A DNA stretch of 64,000 bases, from NCBI RefSeq assembly GCF_002975405.1, contig NZ_PCPS01000002.1, forward strand, positions 248,001 through 312,000, written 5' to 3'. The position numbers and the translations under genes are program-made. This DNA comes from Arthrobacter sp. MYb229. GTDB lineage: Bacteria > Actinomycetota > Actinomycetes > Actinomycetales > Micrococcaceae. The notes beneath the pieces are model-generated. The model worked only from the letters and a program-made list of their open reading frames with translations. It searched no databases and was not told the origin of the DNA. Positions 35,600 to 46,192 of the stretch are shown here, one piece after another. Numbering within the stretch: position 1 is the first letter of the stretch; the number at the start of each line of letters is the position of its first letter.

Positions 35600-36972
35600 G
35601 TGGTCACCGGTTCGGGCGCTTGGAAAATTCGAGAGAGCTTGCGGTATTGCTTGCTGCTCATGGCCAGCAAGGCCACAACCACCATGATTAGTCCCGCGCC
35701 GAGGAAGATGAGCGCGATACCTCGTGCATCGCCCTGGCCAACGAGCCAACCGAAGCTTGCATCGCCCTCTTCGGTCTTCATGAACGGAATGATCAGGTAC
35801 TGGGCCACCGGGGCGATCATAAATGCGGTGATGGGCGCTGCCGCGGCCTCCATCATCTGCGCAAACCCGAAGACCCGTCCCTGCCGCCGGAAGGGCACGA
35901 CTTTCTGGATCACGGTCTGCTCGGAAGCTTCAACCGCCGGGATCAGGATCATGTACAACCAGATCCCCACGATGTAGAGCCAGGTCCATTCTCGGATGGT
36001 GAAGAGCGCACCGAGCATGCCCATCACCACCACGGCCAGCAATAGGGTTCGAATCGGGTTCTTGCCCAAGCCGAACTTGGCGATGAGCAGGCCGCCTATG
36101 ATGAACCCCGTCGAAGCCAGGCCAAAGACGATGCCCCAGGCTTCTACGCTCATGATGGTCAGCCCATAGGGATCCATCAGCGCCATGTAGACCCCGCCGA
36201 TGAAGTTATTGAACATGGAGAAAATGATCAGGGCGAACAGGCCCGGGATAGCCAGAACGGTGGTGAATCCGAGTTTGAGGTCGGTTCGCTTGGTATGCCC
36301 CGGTTCCACCTCGGGTGCTTCCTCGGGCAGCGATACCGTCAGCAAATGTACGAGCGTCACCACGACCAGAACCAACGCCAGGGTGAGCGTCCACCCCATG
36401 CCCAGCAGGCCAATGGACAGCCCGCTGAACACGCTGGTGACGATGAATGCGATGCCCTGCACCGTACCGACCAGCCCATTGGCGTTGGCGTGGCGTTCCA
36501 CGGGAATCAGCAGGGTTACGGTGGTCGACAAGGCGATGCCACGCATCTGCTCAACCACGGCGCCGATGAGGATGACGCCGCAGAACAACCAGAATTGCCA
36601 ACCGCCGATATTCAGGATGGCTTCGGTGGGCAACCACAGGTAGATCAACGCTGCCAAAGTGAACATGAGAGCGGTGAACACCGCAGAGAACACGAACACC
36701 GATTTCTTCTTGTGGTTATCCACGATGGTTCCGAACACCATGGAGAACAGCGCGATCAGCAGCATGAAGGTACCGCCGATGATTCCGGTGGCCATCACGT
36801 TTTCGGTTTCGAGGTAGACCCAGAACGTCAGCGCAAACCACAAGTAGCTCGTGGTGAGGTTTGCTACGGCGGTGTTGACGAGGATATGCATGAAGGATCG
36901 CTGCCCGTCGCGTGGAACCCCTGGGTTCGGCGCGATCGAGTCTAGTTCACGATCCGGAGGTACATCGGTCAT
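35596..36972 (-). CDS. MFS transporter (12-helix, multidrug-exporter-like)
   Basis: 458 aa with about twelve hydrophobic helices. It resembles the EntS/MFS_3 type exporters: 'LWFALTFWVYLETENVMATGIIGGTFMLLIALFSMVFGTIVDNHKKK' (loop 2-3 motif with Asp and Lys) and 'QMRGIALSTTVTLLIPVERHANANGLVGTVQGIAF'. Substrate unknown. It heads a two-gene unit with the DUF1801 protein. The 184-bp gap to the divergent GNAT gene has no gene. Confidence 0.8.
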   Translation of the reverse strand: MTDVPPDRELDSIAPNPGVPRDGQRSFMHILVNTAVANLTTSYLWFALTFWVYLETENVMATGIIGGTFMLLIALFSMVFGTIVDNHKKKSVFVFSAVFTALMFTLAALIYLWLPTEAILNIGGWQFWLFCGVILIGAVVEQMRGIALSTTVTLLIPVERHANANGLVGTVQGIAFIVTSVFSGLSIGLLGMGWTLTLALVLVVVTLVHLLTVSLPEEAPEVEPGHTKRTDLKLGFTTVLAIPGLFALIIFSMFNNFIGGVYMALMDPYGLTIMSVEAWGIVFGLASTGFIIGGLLIAKFGLGKNPIRTLLLAVVVMGMLGALFTIREWTWLYIVGIWLYMILIPAVEASEQTVIQKVVPFRRQGRVFGFAQMMEAAAAPITAFMIAPVAQYLIIPFMKTEEGDASFGWLVGQGDARGIALIFLGAGLIMVVVALLAMSSKQYRKLSRIFQAPEPVTT

Positions 36973-37156
36973 CGGAGGGTCCCATGTTCATATGGTGCGC
37001 CAGTGTGTAGTAGTGAAAAGAATACTGACAACTACCGACAATGTCAGCGGGTCGGATAGGGAGCAACAGAACTTGTTGGCTCACTTGCCTTCGCGCAAAT
37101 AATTATTCGGCAGGTCACATCCGGGAAATCAGGTTGTCATCGGATGTTGCAAGGCT

Positions 37157-37627
37157 ATGAATATGGAAATCATCTTCAGGCAAGTCAGCGCCGCCGATCC
37201 GGCCGTGGATTTATCGATCGCTGAGCACTTGCGTGAGCTGAGCCCGACCGCGCCGCCGGAAAGCCGGCACGCGCTGAACAGCACACAGCTCGGGGAAAAT
37301 GACATGAAGATATTTGCCGGCTACCTCGGAGGCCAGATCGTAGCCTTGGGGGCGTTGCGGAACCTGGACAAGTCGAGAGCCGAGTTGAAAAGCATGCGCA
37401 CCGCAGCGGCGCACCGCGGCAGGGGATTAGGCCGCGCGATGCTGGAACGTCTGATCGGGCAGGCCCGTGCGACCGGCATCAGCGAGCTCTATTTGGAGAC
37501 TGGAACACACGATCATTTCATTCCTGCCCGCAAGTTATATGCTTCGGCCGGGTTCACCGTTTGCGAAGCGTTCGGTTCCTATGCCGAGGACCCGCACAGC
37601 GTCTTCATGCATCATCGGCTCGACTGA
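37157..37627 (+). CDS. GNAT family N-acetyltransferase
   Basis: 156 aa. The acetyl-CoA loop reads 'KSMRTAAAHRGRGLGRAMLERLIGQAR' (motif A, about 85-111), followed by 'LYLETGTHDHFIPARKLYASAGF' (motif B). Start ATG 37157 with AAGG nearby; a second ATG is two codons on. Close to the YjdJ/ElaA-like single-domain acetyltransferases. Target unknown. Confidence 0.88.
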   Translation: MNMEIIFRQVSAADPAVDLSIAEHLRELSPTAPPESRHALNSTQLGENDMKIFAGYLGGQIVALGALRNLDKSRAELKSMRTAAAHRGRGLGRAMLERLIGQARATGISELYLETGTHDHFIPARKLYASAGFTVCEAFGSYAEDPHSVFMHHRLD

Positions 37628-37645
37628 ATCGGGCGCTGCTGCGCC

Positions 37646-39151
37646 TTAGCCGCCGAGTTTCCCGCCCAAACGCTCACGCATTCTCAGGCTTGCCTCGTTG
37701 AGGCCCAGTACCTGAACCTGCTTGCCGTACTTCTCGTATTTATCCGTCACGGAATCCAGCGCTGCGATCGTGGAGGCGTCCCACAGATGGGAGGCGGACA
37801 TATCGATGATGATCCGTTGCGGATCCCCGGCGTAGTCGAACTGGGTGTAGAGGTCGTTGGAGGAAGCGAAGAACAATTCGCCGTCGACGGTGTAGATGGC
37901 CGCTTGGCCGTCTTCCACCCCGGTGACGCTGCGTTTGACCGTCACGAAATGCGCCACCCGGTTGGCGAAGAGCACCACCGCGGTGAGAACGCCCAGGCCC
38001 ACACCGATGGCCAGGTTGTTGGTGGCCACGGTGAAGACCACGGTGACAACCATGACCGCAGTTTCGCTCTTGGGCATCATCTTCAGCGTGCTCGGGCGGA
38101 TGCTGTGCCAATTGAACGTCGTGAACGACACGAAAATCATGATCGCGACGAGCGCCGCCATCGGTATCTGCGCCACGATGTCGCCGAAGAGCACTGCAAG
38201 CAAGAGCATGAATACGCCGGCGAACATGGTGGATATGCGGGTACGCCCGCCGGAGGCCTTCACCCCGATCATGGTTTGGCCGATCATGGCGCAGCCACAG
38301 ATTCCGCCAAAGAATCCGGTCACGATATTGGCGGTCCCCTGGCCCCATGATTCTCGGGTCTTGCTTGACGGGGTGTCGGTGATGTCATCTACGAGTTTGG
38401 CCGTCAGCAGCGATTCCAGCAGGCCAACGAATGCGACTGCCAACGCATAGGGCGCGATTACCTTCAAGGTCTCCATGGTGTAGGGAACCTGCGGGATGAT
38501 GAAGAAAGGCAGCGAATCGGGCAGCTCTCCCTTGTCTCCCACCGTAGGCACGGTGACCTTGGCGAACACGGTGATCAGGGTCAGCACCACGATCGCGACC
38601 AGCGGGGCGGGAACCGCCTTGGTGATCTTAGGGAAGAAATAGACTATGCCGAGACCGAGCAGCACCAGCGGGTAGACGACCCACGGCACTGCCGTCAGCT
38701 CGGGCATCTGTGAGAGAAAAATCAGAATGGCCAAGGCGTTGACGAAGCCGAGCATCACCTGTCTGGGGATGAAGCGCATCAGCTTCGCCACACCTAGCAG
38801 GGCGAGGACGACCTGAAAGATTCCGGCCAGAATGACCGCGGCGAACAGATGGTCCACCCCATGGCTTCGCACCAGGGGAGCAACCACGAGGGCCACCGCG
38901 CCGGCGGCCGCGGAGATCATTGCAGGACGGCCACCGGTAAAAGCGATCACGATCGACATCGTGAACGAGGCGAAAATACCGATTCGGGGATCCACACCGG
39001 CAATGATCGAGAAGGCGATTACCTCCGGAATCAAAGCTAGGGAGACCACAAGCCCGGCGAGCAGCTCGGTCTTCAGAAGCCTCGGAGACTTCAGCGTGCG
39101 CCATACGGATTGGCGCTCTAGCGGGGACAGGTCGGTGGCCACGGTCGCCAT
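37646..39151 (-). CDS. SulP family inorganic anion transporter with STAS domain
   Basis: 501 aa. The membrane domain (about 25-390) contains 'LLAGLVVSLALIPEVIAFSIIAGVDPRIGIFASF' and 'FTGGRPAMISAAAGAVALVV', the SulP signatures, plus 'GFFGGICGCAMIGQTMIGVKASGGRTRISTM'. A short STAS domain (about 410-495) follows with 'IIIDMSASHLWDASTIAALDSV', the Ser-containing regulatory loop. GGAG precedes the ATG. The usual substrates are sulfate, bicarbonate or other anions; no carbonic anhydrase gene is adjacent to favour one. Confidence 0.9.
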   Translation of the reverse strand: MATVATDLSPLERQSVWRTLKSPRLLKTELLAGLVVSLALIPEVIAFSIIAGVDPRIGIFASFTMSIVIAFTGGRPAMISAAAGAVALVVAPLVRSHGVDHLFAAVILAGIFQVVLALLGVAKLMRFIPRQVMLGFVNALAILIFLSQMPELTAVPWVVYPLVLLGLGIVYFFPKITKAVPAPLVAIVVLTLITVFAKVTVPTVGDKGELPDSLPFFIIPQVPYTMETLKVIAPYALAVAFVGLLESLLTAKLVDDITDTPSSKTRESWGQGTANIVTGFFGGICGCAMIGQTMIGVKASGGRTRISTMFAGVFMLLLAVLFGDIVAQIPMAALVAIMIFVSFTTFNWHSIRPSTLKMMPKSETAVMVVTVVFTVATNNLAIGVGLGVLTAVVLFANRVAHFVTVKRSVTGVEDGQAAIYTVDGELFFASSNDLYTQFDYAGDPQRIIIDMSASHLWDASTIAALDSVTDKYEKYGKQVQVLGLNEASLRMRERLGGKLGG

Positions 39152-39495
39152 AAGGGCTCCATTCAGTTAGACATCCCCGAATCGAAAATGCGGAGGGGAC
39201 CTGACAAAATTATCTCATTTGCCGAAGCCTCAGCCAGCGCCGCGTGCATGATGCGTACTACATGTCCGAGGCGAGCAGCCCCAAACGCAATCTTCGATTA
39301 GGGCCCCGATGGATGCCCCGAACTACGCTGCCTCTGTGGACAACGTTTTATTTCTATTGGCGATCGGTGTGGGATTTTCAACCCGGGAAGCTCGTGTGCA
39401 CCGTGGTGTGGGCGTGAGGGACATGGTCGGAGCCCAATTGCCACCACCGTTTTCTTACGAAATGCCTCGCCGCTCGAGGGCGCCCGGCTTAACCA
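39152..39495. other. intergenic stretch before the repeat array
   Basis: About 340 bp upstream of the SulP gene. No gene or RNA family is recognised. It leads into the first of three repeat copies in a gene-free 1-kb region. Confidence 0.5.
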
Positions 39496-39595
39496 AGAAT
39501 TCCCGCCGGCTAAGCCGGCGGGAATTCTAACGATCATCACTCGCACCTTCAATGAGGTAACTCCAGACTAAGAGTCGACTCTGTGCTGGAGCTGA
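39496..39595 (-). repeat. hairpin repeat, copy 1 of 4 (putative structured RNA/terminator)
   Basis: Perfect 16-bp stem 39496-39511 / 39513-39528 (AGAATTCCCGCCGGCT). The 29-nt block conserved in all copies is at 39531-39559 (CGATCATCACTCGCACC then TTCAATGAGGTA on +). Similarity to copies 2 and 3 continues to about 39595. Read on the minus strand, the conserved block (small hairpin ACCU-CAUUGA-AGGU, then CGA-GUGAUGA-UCG) precedes the stem as a transcript ending would. Confidence 0.8.
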
Positions 39596-39664
39596 GTAAT
39601 TCCGCGAGATAACCCGACAATCAACTATCGGCCCGCTGACGAGGATTATCTTGCCGATTAACAA

Positions 39665-39762
39665 GAGCATCCCGCCGGTTGCCCGGCGGGATGCTCCCGA
39701 TCATCACTCGCACCTTCAATGAGGTAATTCCACTCTAAGATACGACTCTATGCTGGAGCTTT
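39665..39762 (-). repeat. hairpin repeat, copy 2 of 4
   Basis: 14-bp perfect stem 39665-39678 / 39683-39696 (GAGCATCCCGCCGG, loop TTGC), then the conserved block at 39698-39726 and an extension matching copy 1 through 'GACTCTATGCTGGAGCT' at about 39743-39760. The stem sequence differs from the other copies while pairing is kept. 39763-40056 shows no gene, tRNA or other feature. Confidence 0.8.
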
Positions 39763-40056
39763 GGTTTGGCTCGGTATTCAAGCAACGGGTAGCTTGCAGT
39801 CGAACTACCTGGCGCCGGAACCTAGGATCCATCTGGAGGCGAAAGAAAAAGAACTACCGAGTAAATGATCTGGGTGTTGGCTATTGGAGGTTCTCGGGCA
39901 AGCGCGGAATTTTGAGTCTAAGGTCTTGTCGGCCCGCTCGGCAATCGACACCGGAGCGAACGGAAAAGTTTGCCGATCATTTCGTCGACAGAGTCCTGAC
40001 CTTGGGTTGGAACCGCCGGGCTCGTGCCGCACAGTGGGTTGAACGGCCAAAATTGA

Positions 40057-40160
40057 AAAGCTCCCGTTGGATACAATCCAACGGGAGCTTTACGATCATC
40101 ACTCGCACCTTCAATGAGGTACTTATAACTCTAAGCGCGCTTTCTGTGCAGGCACTTTGG
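40057..40160 (-). repeat. hairpin repeat, copy 3 of 4, directly 3' of thiC
   Basis: 16-bp perfect stem 40057-40072 / 40076-40091 (AAAGCTCCCGTTGGAT, loop ACA) and conserved block 40093-40121, with the weaker extension to about 40160. On the minus strand the stem is followed by TTTTCAATTTT, so it can act as the intrinsic terminator of thiC, whose stop is at 40183. Confidence 0.8.
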
Positions 40161-40182
40161 CTGCGCTTCGGGTTTCCCGGTT

Positions 40183-42030
<1,848 letters not shown>

Positions 42031-42088
42031 ACAAGGTATCACGACTGACAACGTGGACTTGCAAGGAAGACGAGAAACTTTAAAGTGA

Positions 42089-42153
42089 AAGGCTCCCGTT
42101 GGGCAATATCCAACGGGAGCCTTACGATCATCACTCGCACCTTCAAGGAGGTG
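42089..42153 (-). repeat. hairpin repeat, copy 4 of 4, directly 3' of an MFS gene
   Basis: 14-bp perfect stem 42089-42102 / 42110-42123 (AAGGCTCCCGTTGG) and conserved block 42125-42153. On the minus strand the stem is followed by TTTCACTTT and it lies 72 bp past the MFS stop. Two bases change in the first small hairpin (CACCU-CCUUGA-AGGUG), turning the U.G end pair of the other copies to C-G and creating ACCUCCUU, the anti-Shine-Dalgarno sequence. The extended similarity of copies 1-3 is absent. Confidence 0.8.
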
Positions 42154-42224
42154 TCTACGACATTACCCGGGGTTTCTATGTCAAAGCTGAGCATAAACTC
42201 GGCAATTCCGAAGAGCCGGGGTGA

Positions 42225-43673
42225 CTACTTGTTCAGGCTGAGTTCCTGCGACGCGTCGACTTCGATCGCCCTCTTCTTCGCGGCGTTGGGAATGCAGGCC
42301 GCCAAGATTGCCGCGACCACGGAAATGCCAGCTCCAAGTATCAGCGCCGCGCGGAATCCGGATTCTGACGGTAGTGAAGCTCCGCCGAAATCGGTGGTCA
42401 TCTGGGCCAGCACCAGGCCGATGACCGCGGCGCCGGTGGTCGTGCCCAGCGAACGCATCAGCGTGTTAAAGCCATTGGCCGCAGCCGTTTCGCTGCGGGG
42501 GACTGCGCCCATGATGATCGCCGGCATGGCGCCGTAGGCCAGAGCCACACCACCGTTGATGACGAGGCTGGTGAGCATCAGGCTCCACGCGCTACCCATG
42601 CCGAGCAGGGTCAGGCAGTAGCCGACGGCGATGACCGAAACGCCAAGTACCAGCGTGAACTTCGGGCCTCGTGCGTCGGAAAGCCGCCCGCCGACAGGGG
42701 AGAGTACCAGCATCATCAGGCCGCCTGGAGCCATCCAGAGGCCGGCTGCGAGAATCGACTGGCCCAAGCCATAGCCGGTCTGCGACGGCAGCTGCAGGAT
42801 CTGTGGCATGACCAGCATGCTGGCGTACATTCCGAAGCCGACGAAAATCGAGGCGATATTTGTCAGCAGCACCCGCGGAATAACAGCGGTGCGCAGGTCA
42901 ACCAGCGGATCCTTGGTCCGTGTTTCCCAAATGCCCCAGAGCAACAGCGTGAGGGCGGCGATTCCGAACAGGCCCAGCGTCAGCGGTGCCGCCCAGCCCC
43001 AAGAGGAGCCCTTGGAGACAGCAAGCATGAGCGAGATCAGGCCAATGCCCAGCCCAATGGCGCCCAGCCAGTCGAAGCGCTGTCCGGCGGCGCCGGCCGG
43101 CAGGGCAGGAATGAGTTTCCAGATGGCGACAACTACCAGCAGCGTGACTACCGCGCTGCCGTAGAACAGGGCGCGCCAGTTGGCGAAATCAATGACGGCG
43201 GCGGAAATCGGCATGCCGATGGCGCCACCGACGCCCAGCGTGGCGCTGACCGTGGCAATGGCCGAAGACAGGCGTTCCTTCGGGACAAGGTCACGCAGCA
43301 TGGCGATGCCCAGTGGCACCATGCCCGAGCCTAGGCCTTGCAGTGCGCGGCCGACGATCATGACCTCCACCGTGGGGGCCATGGCGCACACGATGGAACC
43401 GAGGATCAGTGGCAGCGCCAGGATGAGCAGCATGCGCCGTTTGCCAAAGAGGTCGCCCAAGCGCCCGGAAATTGGTACTGCCACCGCGGCTGCAAGTAGC
43501 GTGGCGGTGATGATCCACGCGGTGTTTGAGGCTGAGGTATCAAAAATTCCGGGCAGCTGTGGGATCAGCGGCGTGACCATGGTCTGGGTGATCGACGAAG
43601 CGATGCCCGCGGAGGCGAGAACGGCGACGGCTAGACCTGAGCCGGGAATCCCGGCAGAGGTGGGTTTGGACAC
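42225..43673 (-). CDS. MFS multidrug transporter (14-helix DHA2-like)
   Basis: 482 aa with about 13-14 membrane helices. Motif A 'GRLGDLFGKRRMLLILALPLILGSIVCAMA' in loop 2-3, 'RALQGLGSGMVPLGIAMLRDLVPKERLSSAIATVSATLGVGGAIGMPISA' (motif C region) and a repeat-like 'GGRLSDARGPKFTLVLGVSVIAVGY' in the second half. Divergent from a MarR regulator 93 bp away, a common drug-efflux arrangement. Substrate unknown. Confidence 0.9.
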   Translation of the reverse strand: MSKPTSAGIPGSGLAVAVLASAGIASSITQTMVTPLIPQLPGIFDTSASNTAWIITATLLAAAVAVPISGRLGDLFGKRRMLLILALPLILGSIVCAMAPTVEVMIVGRALQGLGSGMVPLGIAMLRDLVPKERLSSAIATVSATLGVGGAIGMPISAAVIDFANWRALFYGSAVVTLLVVVAIWKLIPALPAGAAGQRFDWLGAIGLGIGLISLMLAVSKGSSWGWAAPLTLGLFGIAALTLLLWGIWETRTKDPLVDLRTAVIPRVLLTNIASIFVGFGMYASMLVMPQILQLPSQTGYGLGQSILAAGLWMAPGGLMMLVLSPVGGRLSDARGPKFTLVLGVSVIAVGYCLTLLGMGSAWSLMLTSLVINGGVALAYGAMPAIIMGAVPRSETAAANGFNTLMRSLGTTTGAAVIGLVLAQMTTDFGGASLPSESGFRAALILGAGISVVAAILAACIPNAAKKRAIEVDASQELSLNK

Positions 43674-43700
43674 GAGAGCCTCTCAGAGTGAATGTGTAAG

Positions 43701-43728
43701 ATGCATAAAATGTTCATAATACATGTTC
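43701..43728. promoter_or_regulatory. putative MarR operator in the divergent MFS/marR region
   Basis: Imperfect palindrome ATGCATAA-N8-TAATACAT (43701-43724) and a direct repeat ATGTTC (43710 and 43723) in an otherwise AT-rich 93-bp gap. Shape and position fit a MarR-type site; not proven. Confidence 0.4.
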
Positions 43729-43766
43729 GGGTATGATCGAATGAGTAGAAGTGGAGAATTAGGTAC

Positions 43767-44207
43767 ATGAAACGCCGCACAGCAGATATCGAGTATGAGC
43801 AAACGCTGCTCAGCCGCTACACCATCGCGCAGCGCCGAAGCGGTGATGGCTTGGATCGCAGCGTCTATCTGCTGATGAGCCGCATCGAAGTCCAGGGGCC
43901 GATGTCGATCGGTGAAATGAGCACGGTTTTTCTCCTCGACGCCTCGACCCTGCAACGTCAAACCACCACCGCTGTGCGGGACGGCTATCTCGAACGAATC
44001 CTCGATCCGGCGGGCAGTGTTGCGCGAAAGTTTGCCTTGACCGAACTGGGGCAGCAGCGGCTCACGGAGGTTCGCGAGCATTCGGTCAGCGCAATCGACC
44101 GCATTACCTCGGATTGGCCGGCCGAAGAAGTCAACAAATTCGCAGAACTTCTGCATAAGTTCAACGCGTCAATCGAGGACTACCGCGAACAGCAGGGCGG
44201 TAAGTAG
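43767..44207 (+). CDS. MarR family transcriptional regulator
   Basis: 146 aa with the winged helix at about 35-110: 'GPMSIGEMSTVFLLDASTLQRQTTTAVRDGYLERILDPAGSVARKFALTELGQQRL' covers recognition helix and wing. TTAGGTAC precedes the ATG. Likely represses the divergent MFS exporter and itself. Confidence 0.9.
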   Translation: MKRRTADIEYEQTLLSRYTIAQRRSGDGLDRSVYLLMSRIEVQGPMSIGEMSTVFLLDASTLQRQTTTAVRDGYLERILDPAGSVARKFALTELGQQRLTEVREHSVSAIDRITSDWPAEEVNKFAELLHKFNASIEDYREQQGGK

Positions 44208-44316
44208 TCGGCTACGCGTCAAGGGTGCGTAATGCATATAAATCAGCTCGCTGGTGCTCAAAAGTATGTATGCCTGCCTATATTCCGGGGATTCAAGAGC
44301 ACCTAATGTTGAGTCC

Positions 44317-45486
44317 ATGACACAGCGCACGCCAGCCGCGGCCCAACCACTAAATGTGGCAATCGTTCCGGACTCCTTCAAAGGCAGCGCCCGGGCCAGC
44401 GAAGTCGCGGACGCGATCGCCGCAGGGGTGAATGCGGCTGCTACCTCTGTGGCCCGTACGGTATCGATCACCGCCGTTCCCTTTGCCGATGGCGGCGAGG
44501 GAACCCTCGATGCGTTGATCGACGCTTGGGGAACCGAAGCGAAGGTCGTTGAAACAACCGATGCGCTGGGCAGGACCGTCAACTCGCGTTTCGGGTTGTC
44601 TGCAGATGGAACGACCGCCGTGATCGAGGCGGCGGAAGCCGCGGGATTGCCCCAGGTCAGTGACGTACCGCGGCAACCACTTCAAGCCACCACTTTTGGG
44701 CTGGGCCCACTTGTCATTCAAGCCTTGGAGCTTGGAGTGCAGCGAATCATTCTTTGTCTTGGTGGCTCGGCCACCACCGATGGCGGAGCTGGATTGCTCG
44801 CAGCTCTGGGTGCGAAGTTCCTCGATGCTCAGGGCAAAGAATTGGCTGCGGGCGGTGGTGCGCTGAACGACCTGGCGAGCATCGATATCTCCGGTCTGGA
44901 TTCGCGAGCTTCTCGAGTCAAATGGCAGATCGCCTGCGATGTCACCAATCCGTTGCTGGGAGAAAACGGGGCCGCCGCGGTTTTCGGACCGCAAAAGGGC
45001 GCCTCGCCCCAGGAAGTGGAAGCACTGAATGCGGGACTGGCTCGGCTCGCTGACACCTTGGAAACCGCGTCCGGTCGAAAGCTGCGCGAGCAGCCCGGCA
45101 TGGGAGCCGCCGGCGGCTTGGCGCTCTGCCTTGGATCTTACTGCGAGGTTGAGCTCGTGCCCGGGTGGGAACTGGTAGCGCAGGCTTTGAACGCGCACCA
45201 GATTCTTGCCGACGCGCAGCTGGTCTTTACCGGTGAGGGGCGCCTGGATTCGCAATCCCTGCAGGGCAAGGTGGTCAGCGGGGTGCTGCAAGCTGCGCGC
45301 AGAGATGCAGACATTATCGTGATCGCCGGATCGGTAGACCTTGCCGAGGAGCTGCTCGCCGAGTCGGGAATTCTCGCAGCCTATTCGATAGCACAGGGCC
45401 CGGCCGATCTCGGTGAGCTTTCATCGCAGGCTTTGGAGCTCATCCGGCGCACCGCATATCAGGTGGCGCGCACTTACCTGCATTAA
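44317..45486 (+). CDS. glxK: glycerate kinase (GlxK/GarK family)
   Basis: Phosphorylates D-glycerate to 2-phosphoglycerate (389 aa). 'NVAIVPDSFKGSARASEVADAIAAG' and 'VPFADGGEGTLDALI' are the family's N-terminal motifs; 'LCLGGSATTDGGAGLLAALGAKFLDA', 'VTNPLLGENGAAAVFGPQKGAS' and 'FTGEGRLDSQSLQGKVVSGV' follow. ATG 44317 matches the family start; the frame is open to 44254. It may use glycerate derived from glyoxylate (see the ureide operon) or imported by the GntP permease 8 kb away (inference). Confidence 0.93.
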   Translation: MTQRTPAAAQPLNVAIVPDSFKGSARASEVADAIAAGVNAAATSVARTVSITAVPFADGGEGTLDALIDAWGTEAKVVETTDALGRTVNSRFGLSADGTTAVIEAAEAAGLPQVSDVPRQPLQATTFGLGPLVIQALELGVQRIILCLGGSATTDGGAGLLAALGAKFLDAQGKELAAGGGALNDLASIDISGLDSRASRVKWQIACDVTNPLLGENGAAAVFGPQKGASPQEVEALNAGLARLADTLETASGRKLREQPGMGAAGGLALCLGSYCEVELVPGWELVAQALNAHQILADAQLVFTGEGRLDSQSLQGKVVSGVLQAARRDADIIVIAGSVDLAEELLAESGILAAYSIAQGPADLGELSSQALELIRRTAYQVARTYLH

Positions 45487-46192
45487 AGTAGGCGCCTATT
45501 CGGGCGCTTGCCGGATCGGCGCTGAGCAATCCGGCATTCATGATCACGCGCACCGGCTCCTCGTAATATTTGCCACTGTCCGCATGGCTCCCCGCGTAGT
45601 TCGGCAGAAGACCCGAATGATTACACACCTGAGTTGAATCCTTCACACCAAGATTTTCACAACAAATTGGTCGAGTGGCCGTGGTGTGCCGCTGCAGACG
45701 GACCCGACACAAACGCCTCGGTCCGGATCCAGCCCTATGGGCGTTGCGCAGGACCAGACGCCCGTGATGTGAAACGCGATGTTGAACAGGAGCATGCAGA
45801 GATTCTTGCTTCGGCCCTGGATCGCGATGCGCGATGGGCTGGTGAACTGTTGTGTAACGGCGCGGCGAGGCTCCCCTGTTCTCCGCACGAACCGTCCGCT
45901 TCCTGAACGCGTAGTTCAGGACGTAGTTGGTTGCGTAGGAGGGGAAGTCTAGGGCGAACAATCTGGGTCGGCCCGGAAGTCGTGGTGTGTATGGAGCTAG
46001 GAACCGTGAAATTCAGCTGTTTTTGAGGCCAATTTTTCGAGTCTGAGATGCCGAGTTGGGGGAGTGGCGTAGCTTCAGAAGCGAGTCGCTCAGGGTGGGC
46101 GCGCGCGGATGAATAATCTTTTGAATTGCTCCGAGCAGGCGACCGGGCGGACAGCCGGGAATACCTAGCCTGCATCGTAGCTTGGCACCAGT
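45487..46192. other. gene-poor 700-bp region
   Basis: No recognisable gene. Minus-strand open frames at 45440-45961 and 45643-45888 show some protein-like text (for example 'LDFPSYATNYVLNYAFRKR' near the start of the first) but match no family and lack convincing ribosome sites. Could be decayed coding sequence. Confidence 0.4.

Noticed and set aside
39763-40056. tRNA-like GGTTGGAACC segment in the gene-free stretch
   Set aside because: No acceptor stem, anticodon arm or CCA-compatible fold could be built around it.
45510-45575. A fifth, degenerate copy of the hairpin repeat (minus strand CGGTGCGCGTGATCATGA next to a CCGGAT...ATCCGG stem)
   Set aside because: Only partial similarity to the constant block, no perfect stem and no shared flanks; probably chance.
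45440-45961. 173-codon minus-strand frame after the glycerate kinase gene
   Set aside because: Overlaps the glycerate kinase end, has no ribosome site and no recognisable domain; kept only as a note on the gene-poor region.
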